From positions 1 to 6,466 of the forward strand of contig SLST01000398.1 of assembly GCA_007130265.1 (NCBI GenBank): a stretch of DNA of 6,466 nt, in the 5' to 3' direction. Source of the DNA: Spirochaetales bacterium. Lineage in GTDB: Bacteria > Spirochaetota > Spirochaetia > DSM-27196 > SLST01. The translations under genes were made by a program, and so were the position numbers. This document shows, piece by piece, positions 1 to 6,084 of the stretch (position 1 is the first letter of the stretch; each line of letters begins with the position of its first letter). Below the pieces are notes generated by a model. That model was not told the DNA's origin, ran no database searches, and worked only from the letters and a program-made list of their open reading frames with translations.

Positions 1-1
1 T

Positions 2-205
2 CCGGACGTGACGATGCCGAACCTCGGCGTCTCCGGGTCATTCGCCCCGAGCGACGAGATCGAGTTCTCGCTCGAGTTCTCGGACGTCCTCGCACCCCTG
101 CTCGGCGAGGTCGGACGGCCGACGATCGGACCGAGAGTCGATCCCGGCTTCCCGTTCATACAGCCGGGCTTCCGGGCTTCGCTGTTCACACGGATTTCAC
201 TGTAG
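2..205 (+). CDS. Probable outer-membrane beta-barrel protein, C-terminal fragment
   Basis: Only the last 67 residues are present. The frame is open to the left edge, so the gene begins upstream and the ATG at 14 (or the GTG at 8) is internal. The fragment has a Pro/Gly-rich stretch (GRPTIGPRVDPGFPFIQPGF) and ends in FRASLFTRISL. There, hydrophobic residues alternate with polar ones and the chain stops on a hydrophobic residue, as in the final strand that the BAM machinery recognises in outer-membrane barrels (usually Phe; Leu here). The stop TAG (203-205) is embedded in the ribosome binding site of exbB, 8 bases before its ATG, so the two are probably co-transcribed. Position ahead of exbB-exbD-tonB suggests a client of that motor, such as a TonB-dependent receptor or channel; this is inference. 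The family cannot be named from this fragment. Confidence 0.6.
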   Translation, partial: PDVTMPNLGVSGSFAPSDEIEFSLEFSDVLAPLLGEVGRPTIGPRVDPGFPFIQPGFRASLFTRISL

Positions 206-208
206 GAG
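204..208 (+). promoter_or_regulatory. Shine-Dalgarno site of exbB
   Basis: AGGAG sits 5 bases before the exbB ATG at 214 and overlaps the stop codon of the preceding gene. It is the clearest ribosome binding site in the window and fixes the exbB start. It also suggests that ribosomes finishing the outer-membrane gene hand over to exbB. Confidence 0.7.
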
Positions 209-213
209 TACCC

Positions 214-825
214 ATGCTGACACTCATAGACCGTGGCGGGATCATACTGATCGTTATCATCGCGCTGTCGATCGTCGCTATTGCCATTATCGTCGAACGG
301 CTCCTCTACCTCCGAAAGCTTCGCATGGACGAGGGAGTTGTCCTCAACCGGCTCAAAATCGCGGTCTCGAAGGGGCACTACGAAGAAGCCCTCGCGATCT
401 GCGAGGCGAGTCCAAGCCCCATCACGAACCTCAGCCGAGTGGGCATCGAGCACCGCGACTATCCCGAGGAGGTAATCAAGGCCATGATCACCGACGCGGC
501 GAACCTCGAGATTCCGCGCATGGAGCGCTTTCTCTCGACGCTCGGGACAATTGCGCATATCGCTCCGCTCCTCGGCCTGCTCGGGACGGTGACGGGCAAT
601 ATCCGCGCGTTCGGGGTTCTCGGCGAGTTCGGAGCGCTCGGCGGCAACCCGGCGATCCTCGCCCGCGGAATCGCTGAGGCGCTCATCACCACCGCCGCGG
701 GAATCATCGTCAGTATCCCGGCGATTTCCTTCTACAACTACCTTGTCAGCAAGGTGAATCACCTGATCATCCGGATCGAAAACCGGGTCAGCGAGCTCGT
801 TCTGATGCTGAAACGGGAGGTGTGA
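214..825 (+). CDS. exbB: MotA/TolQ/ExbB proton channel family protein (ExbB-like)
   Basis: This is the inner-membrane channel subunit that, with ExbD, uses the proton gradient to drive TonB. The 203-residue protein has the family's three-helix layout: helix 1 at about 8-30, followed by the VER motif, a cytoplasmic stretch (about 35-108), helix 2 (about 112-131) with GLLGTVTG, and helix 3 (about 155-176) with GIAEALITTAAGIIVSIPA. T125 and T160 match the pore threonines of the E. coli protein, and the GIAEAL and IPA motifs are near-invariant in the family. Length is in the normal ExbB/TolQ range. The start is set by AGGAG at 204-208. The stop TGA (823-825) shares a base with the exbD ATG. TolQ is the main alternative, but the neighbours lack TolB and Pal and the third gene is TonB-like, so ExbB is preferred. 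Confidence 0.93.
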   Translation: MLTLIDRGGIILIVIIALSIVAIAIIVERLLYLRKLRMDEGVVLNRLKIAVSKGHYEEALAICEASPSPITNLSRVGIEHRDYPEEVIKAMITDAANLEIPRMERFLSTLGTIAHIAPLLGLLGTVTGNIRAFGVLGEFGALGGNPAILARGIAEALITTAAGIIVSIPAISFYNYLVSKVNHLIIRIENRVSELVLMLKREV

Positions 826-1250
826 TGCGCTTCCGTCGTCGGCTTTCACCGAATGCGAATGTCGATCTGATCCCGATGATCGACGTCGTCTTCCAGCTCG
901 TCGTCTTTTTCATGGTCTCCTCTACCTTCGTCATGACGCCCGGCATTGCCCTCGACCTTCCGGAATCAACGAGCGCGGAGCCGGTGGTACTCGACCGCCT
1001 CGTCATTACGGTCGCCTCGCCGGCCGAACTCTACCTCAACCGCGATCGCGTGAGCCTCGCAGAGCTTGATGAGCGACTCGGTGAGATGAGTGAACAGGCC
1101 TCAGAGGTCTCCGAGGGAGCGAAGAGCGCGATTATCGAGGCGGGTAGCGCCGTGCCGTACGAGACGATCGTTGCCGTACTCGACGTAATGCGACGCAACG
1201 GTTACCGCGGGATCGCGCTTCGAACGCTCGAGGGGGATTCGCGCCAGTGA
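825..1250 (+). CDS. exbD: ExbD/TolR family biopolymer transport protein
   Basis: This is the partner of ExbB: a short cytoplasmic tail, one membrane helix and a periplasmic domain that contacts TonB. From the ATG at 825 it has 141 residues. The basic N-terminus (RFRRR) leads into NVDLIPMIDVVFQLVVFFMV. D20 in MIDVV matches the essential membrane aspartate (Asp25 in E. coli ExbD) that carries protons. The periplasmic part (about 45-141) ends in the usual ExbD/TolR fold, with a VPYETIVAVLDVMRRNGY segment. A GTG at 822 is also in frame, but it lies only 1 base after GGAGG (816-820), while the ATG has 4 bases and forms a TGATG stop/start overlap with exbB, so 825 is chosen. The end overlaps the tonB start by 4 bases (GTGA). 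Confidence 0.92.
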   Translation: MRFRRRLSPNANVDLIPMIDVVFQLVVFFMVSSTFVMTPGIALDLPESTSAEPVVLDRLVITVASPAELYLNRDRVSLAELDERLGEMSEQASEVSEGAKSAIIEAGSAVPYETIVAVLDVMRRNGYRGIALRTLEGDSRQ

Positions 1251-2326
1251 CGATGTCCGAAGATCGAAGACGGTTGCTCGTCAGCACAGGTATAGCGCTG
1301 CTCGTCCACGTTCTGGTATTCGCCGGGTCGGCCATTCTCGGCGCCTCCTACGTGCCGTACCCGGAAACACAGGTGGTGCACATCACCTTGCCCGAATACG
1401 ACACCACCGCACCGCCGGAGCCTGAACTCGCGCCGGCGCCGGAGCCGGCTCCCCCTGAGCCCGAAGTACCGCCGGAACCTGAGCCTATTGCCCCGCCGCC
1501 TGAACCGCAACCGGTACCTGAACCGCAACCGGTACCCGAACCGCAACCGATGCCCGAACCGGAACCCGCGGTCCGCCCGGACCCTCAGCCCGTGCCGCCG
1601 CAAGCGCCGCCGCAACCGGGGCCCCAGCCGACTCCGACCCCTGAGACCGCACCGCGTCCGACCGACGCCCCACCCGGGGCCCTCACAACCGACGACCTTC
1701 CCTGGCTCCGGGACACCACCGAGCGGGAGCGCGCGCGCGAGGATGACGACCTGTTCGCGAGGCGTGAGCCCGAGAGCGCCGCTCAGGAGGTGCCCGAGTG
1801 GGTCGTAGAGGGCGAGTTTTCGTTGCAGCCGGAGGAGGCGCTACGTGAGGATGAACGCAGCGCACTCGCCGAGATGCGCGACACGGTCCCGGGATTCGCG
1901 GATCGGCTCTCCGAGCTCGTCGAGGCGCTCGAGCGTCCGCCTGCGGCGAGCCCCGGCAGCACCGCCGACTCGCAGCCGACGACCGAGCCTGCCCCGTCGA
2001 CCACGGCGCTCCCGGGCGGCGGTGCGATCGAGTGGATTGGCGCCGGCACGCGAGGTCCGGCAGGAGAGCTCGCGCTTCCGCGACTCACGGCCGCCGACTT
2101 CGGCGGCCAGGTTCCGGCAAGAATCAGCTACCTTGTCGTGTTTGACGTCAACGCTGAAGGACTCGTCATCCCGGGCTCCTTGATCCTGCGGCAGGCCTCC
2201 GGCTATACTCTGGCCGACCAGAAAGTGCGAAGGGCCGTCTCCAGCTGGAGATTTGACGCGGCGCCCGGAACGGCGCCGGTGACGGCAATCGCCACGCTTC
2301 ATATCATGCGGGACGAGATCCGATAG
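1247..2326 (+). CDS. tonB: TonB-like energy transducer with long Pro/Glu periplasmic linker
   Basis: This protein should carry energy from ExbB/ExbD across the periplasm to outer-membrane receptors. The 359 residues run as follows: short cytoplasmic tail; one membrane helix (about 10-31) containing H21, equivalent to the essential TonB helix His, although the Ser four residues earlier is Ala here; a Pro/Glu linker (about 55-145) with PEPQPV repeats; an acidic, probably helical segment (about 150-232); a Ser/Thr/Pro stretch (about 233-260); and a TonB C-terminal domain (about 285-356) with YLVVFDVNAEGLV and AVSSWRFDAAP. The linker lacks the Lys-Pro block of E. coli TonB, and the whole protein has one lysine (K326). 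GTG 1247 overlaps the exbD stop and lies 10 bases after GGGGGA (1232-1236). ATG 1253 is the alternative start. TolA-like function is possible but less likely given the C-terminal domain. Confidence 0.88.
   Translation: MTMSEDRRRLLVSTGIALLVHVLVFAGSAILGASYVPYPETQVVHITLPEYDTTAPPEPELAPAPEPAPPEPEVPPEPEPIAPPPEPQPVPEPQPVPEPQPMPEPEPAVRPDPQPVPPQAPPQPGPQPTPTPETAPRPTDAPPGALTTDDLPWLRDTTERERAREDDDLFARREPESAAQEVPEWVVEGEFSLQPEEALREDERSALAEMRDTVPGFADRLSELVEALERPPAASPGSTADSQPTTEPAPSTTALPGGGAIEWIGAGTRGPAGELALPRLTAADFGGQVPARISYLVVFDVNAEGLVIPGSLILRQASGYTLADQKVRRAVSSWRFDAAPGTAPVTAIATLHIMRDEIR
1499..1570 (+). repeat. 18-base tandem repeat inside tonB
   Basis: Four consecutive 18-base units start at 1499, 1517, 1535 and 1553. 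The first two differ by no base (CCTGAACCGCAACCGGTA), the third has two changes, and the fourth is more diverged. They encode PEPQPV, PEPQPV, PEPQPM and PEPEPA (residues 85-108). The reading frame is kept because the unit is six codons, so gain or loss of units would lengthen or shorten the periplasmic linker without breaking the protein. Confidence 0.85.
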
Positions 2327-2329
2327 GAG

Positions 2330-2989
2330 ATGCAGATCAAAGCCGTTGCGTTCGACGTGGATGGAACGCTCTATCCAAATGCGTCAATGTACCTCCGCTC
2401 CATACCGTTCGCGCTCAGACGGCTCTGTCTCATGTACTCGTTCGCGAAGGTCAGGCGCCAGGTCAGGAAGCAGCGTCCCATCGAGGACCTTGGCGAGACG
2501 CAGGCGAGGATGCTCGCCGAACGACTCCGGATCTCTCCCGAGCGCGCGCGCGAGAGAATCGATTCCGAGATCTACGGGACCTGGGAGGAGGTTCTCGACC
2601 GCGTCTCGCCGTACCCGCACGTCCGTGAGTGCATCGAGAGTCTCAAGGAGCTGGGACTCGCCGTTGCGGTCACCTCCGATTTCCCCGTCGACAGCAAGCT
2701 GGCGCGACTGAACCTCGACGGCTTGTTCGAGTGCCGACTCTGGACTGAGCGCTCCGGGTACCTCAAACCACACCCTGAGCCCTTTGTGATGCTCGCCGAG
2801 TGCCTTGGACTCGCTCCGCACGAGATTCTCTACGTCGGAAACAGCTACGAGTATGACATCATGGGCGCGAAGCGCGTAGGCATGCACGCCGCGCATCGGG
2901 TGAAACGCCCGGTGCCACAGACGATTGCCGACTTCTCGTTTGGGGACTTCCGCGAGCTCGCCAGGTGGGTGCGGGCCAAGGTTGCCTGA
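2330..2989 (+). CDS. HAD-superfamily hydrolase (phosphatase type)
   Basis: This is a 219-residue cytoplasmic enzyme of the haloacid dehalogenase fold, most likely a phosphate-monoester hydrolase; the substrate cannot be told. Motif I is FDVDGTLYP (nucleophile D9, acid/base D11). Motif II is VTSD (T115/S116). Motif III is K146 in YLKPHPEPF. Motif IV is VGNSYEYDIMGAKRVGM, with D176 present but Asn at 171 where many members have Asp. Residues about 15-95 form a helical cap inserted after motif I (C1 type). The start is forced: the in-frame TAG of tonB is only 6 bases upstream and motif I begins at residue 8. AGGAG (2325-2329) touches the ATG with no spacer, so initiation probably depends on ribosomes ending tonB. 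Cannot be named further; it may belong to the operon without a link to TonB. Confidence 0.88.
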   Translation: MQIKAVAFDVDGTLYPNASMYLRSIPFALRRLCLMYSFAKVRRQVRKQRPIEDLGETQARMLAERLRISPERARERIDSEIYGTWEEVLDRVSPYPHVRECIESLKELGLAVAVTSDFPVDSKLARLNLDGLFECRLWTERSGYLKPHPEPFVMLAECLGLAPHEILYVGNSYEYDIMGAKRVGMHAAHRVKRPVPQTIADFSFGDFRELARWVRAKVA

Positions 2990-3005
2990 ACACAAGCAGG
3001 TGAGT

Positions 3006-4220
3006 ATGCTTCGCGGCGTGGGCGAGTACTTTGCCTTTCTGCGCGACGCTTATTTCTTCAAGGATCTCGGCGATGACGAGGTCCGCGAAATCGAGGCGCT
3101 GTGCAAGGAAGACCATTTCGATCGCGGCGAGGTCATCTTCCGGGAGAACGCCCCGGCCGAGCGTTTCTTCATCGTCCTCGACGGCATGGTGGAGGTCTGG
3201 AAGGACTACGCGTCTCCCACTCCTGACCTGCTCGCAGTCCACGGACAGGGGCACCTCTTCGGCGAGATGGCGCTCATCGACGACCTTCCACGCAGCGCCA
3301 CGGTCGTAGCGAAGACGGACACGAAAGTGCTCTATCTCTTTCGCCAGGAGTTCGATCGCGTCCTCAGACAGCGGCCCGCCGTCGCCCTATCGATCCTCCG
3401 GTCGCTGTCGGCCATGGTGCGCAAGAGCAATGAGAGTTTCGTAGAGGATCTGCGACGGCGAAACGAAGAGCTCGAGCGAGCATACCGGGACCTGCAGACG
3501 GCGCAGGAAGAGCTGCTGCGCAACGAGCGCCTCTCTACCCTGGGAAAGATGTCGTCGATGATCCTGCACGACATCAGGAATCCCATCGCGATTCTTCGCG
3601 GCTACGGGGAGATGATCCAGCTCGTGTCCGACGATCGCGAGAAGGTGAGGCAGTACGCAACCTGCAGCGTCCAGGAGGCCGATCGCCTGAACAACCTCGC
3701 GAACGAATTGCTCGACTACAGCCGTGGAGAGATCCGCCTCGACGTTCGAGTCGTCCCGATCGACCACCTCTTCAGCCGGCTCGAGGAGAGTATCCGCGAT
3801 AGAATGGATTCACGCGGCGTACGCCTCGAGCTCAACAACGATGTCGCCGAGCCGATGCTCCTCGACGAGGAACGAATGCTGCGTGTCCTCGTGAACCTCT
3901 GCGACAATGCACGCAAGGCAATGTCTCGGGGAGATGAGCTGCTCGTCAAGGCGAGGCTCGATGCAGGCGAGCTCGCGATCGTCGTGCGCGACACCGGCGC
4001 GGGAATGAGCGAAGACGTGCTCGCCCATGTGTTCGAGCCGTTCTACTCCTCCTCGCCGAGCGGTGGAACCGGACTGGGCATGCTCATCGTCAAGAATGTC
4101 GTGGAGGCCCACCGCGGACGAATACTGGTCGACAGCACACCGGACGTGGGTACGACGGTCACGCTTCGTCTGCCGACCAGGGCGCGATACCAAAGAGCGC
4201 GCAGGCGTTTGCCGAGGTGA
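3006..4220 (+). CDS. Soluble sensor histidine kinase with cyclic-nucleotide-binding domain
   Basis: A 404-residue protein with no membrane helix or signal peptide, so probably cytoplasmic. Residues about 15-135 form a CRP-like cyclic-nucleotide-binding domain. Its phosphate-binding cassette, FGEMALIDDLPRSATVV, keeps E87 and R96, the residues that hold the cyclic phosphate and ribose. Residues about 136-182 are a charged coiled-coil signalling helix. The HisKA domain has phosphoacceptor H188 in LHDIRNPI, with D189 and N192 fitting the ExxN phosphatase pattern. The ATPase domain has the N box (N297, N301), G1 (DTGAGM, D329), F box (FEPFYSS) and G2 (GGTGLGM). The frame opens at 2925 inside the HAD gene, but ATG 3006, 5 bases after AGG (2998-3000), starts just before the first domain; GTG 3000 is the alternative. 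No response regulator is in the window. The last 20 residues overlap tatD antisense and are Arg-rich. Confidence 0.9.
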   Translation: MLRGVGEYFAFLRDAYFFKDLGDDEVREIEALCKEDHFDRGEVIFRENAPAERFFIVLDGMVEVWKDYASPTPDLLAVHGQGHLFGEMALIDDLPRSATVVAKTDTKVLYLFRQEFDRVLRQRPAVALSILRSLSAMVRKSNESFVEDLRRRNEELERAYRDLQTAQEELLRNERLSTLGKMSSMILHDIRNPIAILRGYGEMIQLVSDDREKVRQYATCSVQEADRLNNLANELLDYSRGEIRLDVRVVPIDHLFSRLEESIRDRMDSRGVRLELNNDVAEPMLLDEERMLRVLVNLCDNARKAMSRGDELLVKARLDAGELAIVVRDTGAGMSEDVLAHVFEPFYSSSPSGGTGLGMLIVKNVVEAHRGRILVDSTPDVGTTVTLRLPTRARYQRARRRLPR

Positions 4221-5007
4221 CCCTGACGACTTGCTCGGCGCTGACGCCGCGCAGGTCGGCGAGCGCCTCTACCGTGTAGGCGAGATGCCCCGGATGGTTC
4301 GCCGCACCCCGGACCGCCTGCGGGGAGAGGTACGGCGAGTCGGTTTCGACGAGCAACCGATCATCCGGCACCATCGCCGCGGCGGCACGGATACCGTCCG
4401 ACGAACGATAGGTGAGATTGCCGCCAAAGGAGATGAGGAGCCCGAGGTCAAGGCAGCCGGCGCAGTACTCGGCATCCTGCGAAAAGCAGTGCATCACCCC
4501 GCGCGGACGCACGCGACGAAGGAACGCGAGCATATCCGATTCCGAGGCGCGATTGTGCAGGATCAACGGCAGATCGTGCCTCGAAGCGAGCGTCGCGAGC
4601 CGCTCGAGCGTTTCAAGCTGAAGACGCGCATGATCGCCCGTGTGATAGTAGTCGAGACCGACTTCCCCCACGGCCACGACGGGACGATTCCCGACGGTTG
4701 CGCCGCCGTCGAGCGTAGCCGCGAGGAGCGCAAGTTCCTCGTCGACCCGCCCGGGAGTGACCGAGGTCGGATGCAGCCCTGAGGTGAACGAGACGATCCC
4801 CTGACCTCCAAAAGCCGCGAATCGCCGCTCGAGATCGGAAGGCACGACGCCGACGTCGATGATCCCGGCAATACCGCCGGCCTTCGCCTCCGCGAGGACC
4901 GAATCGGCGTCGAGTCCTCTTCGGGAGAGCAGCTCGAGGTGTGCGTGCGAGTCGATGCTTCCGGGCATGTAGCGTGAGGCGGCGTCCATCATCAGCGGGT
5001 CATCCAT
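4159..5007 (-). CDS. tatD: TatD-family metal-dependent hydrolase (deoxyribonuclease)
   Basis: A cytoplasmic TIM-barrel metallohydrolase of 282 residues. Family members are 3'-5' DNA/RNA exonucleases linked to DNA repair and RNA quality control. All expected metal ligands are visible: H21 and H23 (IDSHAHLE), E115 (GEVGLDYY), H151 (LILHNR), H173 (MHCFS) and D223 (ETDSPYLSP). GLHP (77-80) and the C-terminal NACALFG helix also match. About 13 residues precede the usual start of the fold, so ATGs at codons 6, 7 or 14 are alternatives. Codon 1 (base 5007) is chosen because its ATG overlaps the end of the upstream cation transporter by 8 bases; no clear Shine-Dalgarno site is seen, which fits translational coupling. 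The last 20 residues are encoded opposite the end of the histidine kinase gene. Confidence 0.93.
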   Translation of the reverse strand: MDDPLMMDAASRYMPGSIDSHAHLELLSRRGLDADSVLAEAKAGGIAGIIDVGVVPSDLERRFAAFGGQGIVSFTSGLHPTSVTPGRVDEELALLAATLDGGATVGNRPVVAVGEVGLDYYHTGDHARLQLETLERLATLASRHDLPLILHNRASESDMLAFLRRVRPRGVMHCFSQDAEYCAGCLDLGLLISFGGNLTYRSSDGIRAAAAMVPDDRLLVETDSPYLSPQAVRGAANHPGHLAYTVEALADLRGVSAEQVVRVTSANACALFGIAPWSADEA

Positions 5008-5962
5008 GGTGATCGTCGAGTGTGCGTTGGCTCACCCCGTAGCGTTCGGAGCGCTCGACGTTGCCGATCGGCTCGACGTGCACCAGCACATCGTACACAT
5101 TGGGAAGCGCGGCACGGATACGCCGTTCGGTTTCGAGCGCGATCTCGTGTGCATCCCTCACCGAAAGCCGACCGTCAACCTCGATATCCAGATCGACGAT
5201 CGACAGCCCGCCGATCGTCCGTATTCTCGCGCGGTGGGGATGCTCGGCTCCTTCGACCGCCGCGACCACATCGAAAATGCACTGGTATGTGTCCGCCTCG
5301 GCGTGGCCCTCCATGAGCTCCATGTTCGTCTCGATGAAAATGCGAAAGGCAACCAGCATGATCCAGGCACTGACGACGATCGCCGTAATCGAGTCGAGGA
5401 TGGGCAAGCGCAGGACGTAGGTAAACACGAGTCCCGCGAGAACCGCAACCGAGATCACGATGTCAGCCCGCATATTCTTCGCGTCGGCTATGAGCATGGA
5501 GCTCGCCGTACGCTTGCCGACGCGGGCCTTGTAGATCGCGAGCACGCTCTTCGCCGCGATGCTGACGAGCGTCACCCATACCGCCAGACGCCCCGGCAGC
5601 ACATGCACGTCGCCTCGGACAAGCGCCGTCGCCGTCGAGATCGCCAGCTGCGCCCCGGCGAAGAAGACGACGAACGAGAGAGACTTCGTGGCGATCGTCT
5701 CCGCTCGTGAGTGTCCATAGGGGTGATTGAGGTCCGGCGGCTTCGCGGTGATGCGGGCGGCGATCAGCGTGATCGTCGAGGTCAGAACGTCGAGCGCCGA
5801 ATCAACGCCGTCCGCGATTACCGCGGCGCTCACCGCGACGAACCCGACCGCAATCTTCATGGCAGCAAGGACGCCGTTTCCGACGATCCCTGCCCAGGAA
5901 GCGCGCACTATCGACTTCGTGCGGGTTGCAACTGCTCTCTGTTCGGCGCTCGATGTCGACAT
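5000..5962 (-). CDS. Cation diffusion facilitator (CDF) family divalent-metal exporter
   Basis: An inner-membrane metal/proton antiporter of 320 residues, normal for the family, with about six helices (roughly 24-46, 50-72, 94-114, 125-147, 165-185, 190-210) and a cytoplasmic C-terminal domain (about 215-300) ending in VHVEP. Helix 2 keeps the metal pair D54 and D58 (ADGVDSALD). The loop HPYGHSRAETIA (80-91) is the family signature. Helix 5 reads ADAKNMRAD, so D167 is kept but N163 replaces the His usual in zinc and iron transporters; this points to a different metal preference, perhaps Mn(II). No strong Shine-Dalgarno site precedes the ATG (the closest purine run is about 16 bases away). It is the first gene of a unit with tatD and is divergent from the formylglycine-generating enzyme gene. 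The substrate is not proven. Confidence 0.92.
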   Translation of the reverse strand: MSTSSAEQRAVATRTKSIVRASWAGIVGNGVLAAMKIAVGFVAVSAAVIADGVDSALDVLTSTITLIAARITAKPPDLNHPYGHSRAETIATKSLSFVVFFAGAQLAISTATALVRGDVHVLPGRLAVWVTLVSIAAKSVLAIYKARVGKRTASSMLIADAKNMRADIVISVAVLAGLVFTYVLRLPILDSITAIVVSAWIMLVAFRIFIETNMELMEGHAEADTYQCIFDVVAAVEGAEHPHRARIRTIGGLSIVDLDIEVDGRLSVRDAHEIALETERRIRAALPNVYDVLVHVEPIGNVERSERYGVSQRTLDDHHG

Positions 5963-6084
5963 TCTGTCAGAGACTATCCCCGGTCAACCGCGTCGTCAAG
6001 GAACCGAAGGCGACGCTCCCGACCGGTCACGCTGCACACTCCAGGGGTGATCACGCGCCCGTTTTATGATATTTTGACTCATGT
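5963..6084. promoter_or_regulatory. Divergent intergenic region between the CDF and FGE genes
   Basis: This is the only true intergenic space in the window (122 bases) and must hold the promoters of both divergent genes. It has a marked AT-rich patch at 6061-6076 against a GC-rich background. Small symmetric elements seen are: GTGATCAC, a perfect 8-base palindrome (6047-6054); GCGTCG/CGACGC, an inverted repeat with a 15-base loop (5990-5995 and 6011-6016) that would lie in the leader of the CDF transcript; and CTCAT-N6-ATGAG (6078-6093), which spans the FGE start. None matches a named operator that I recognise, and short symmetries like these can arise by chance. No riboswitch fold is recognised. 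Confidence 0.45.
6065..6070 (+). promoter_or_regulatory. Possible -10 box for the FGE gene
   Basis: TATGAT differs from the sigma-70 -10 consensus by one base and ends 14 bases before the ATG at 6085. Transcription would then start near 6077 and leave a leader of only about 8 bases with no Shine-Dalgarno site. No convincing -35 box is seen near 6042-6047. The overlapping bases 6066-6071 read TATCAT on the minus strand and could serve the CDF gene instead, with a leader of about 100 bases. The call rests on the AT-rich patch alone. Confidence 0.3.

Noticed and set aside
1202..1615. Minus-strand frame encoding Arg/Phe/Gly repeats
   Set aside because: The apparent repeats are the mirror image of the Pro/Glu repeat DNA in tonB.
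2384..2995. Minus-strand open frame (203 codons) opposite the HAD gene
   Set aside because: The plus strand carries all four HAD motifs; the opposite frame has no motif and no independent ribosome binding site.
2925..3005. Upstream extension of the kinase to an ATG at 2925
   Set aside because: It would add 27 Gly/Pro/Ser-rich residues encoded inside the HAD gene. ATG 3006 has a ribosome binding site and sits just before the first domain.
4200..4260. Possible terminator between the convergent genes
   Set aside because: No GC-rich hairpin followed by a T run is found on either strand; coding sequence occupies the whole junction.
4027..4782. Long plus-strand open frame (251 codons) opposite tatD
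   Set aside because: It lies antisense to tatD, whose metal ligands are all conserved, and overlaps the kinase end. Its product is Arg-rich with no recognisable motif, as expected for a shadow frame in GC-rich DNA.
5006..5710. Long plus-strand open frame (234 codons) opposite the CDF transporter
   Set aside because: Antisense to a clear membrane transporter. The product is Arg/His/Asp-rich without a membrane helix or known motif.
5990..6016. GCGTCG/CGACGC inverted repeat as a metal riboswitch or attenuator in the CDF leader
   Set aside because: The stem is only six pairs, there is no U-tract, and no known riboswitch core is recognised.
6074..6079. TTGACT as a -35 box for the FGE gene
   Set aside because: It lies just before the ATG, and no -10-like box occurs at the right distance downstream.
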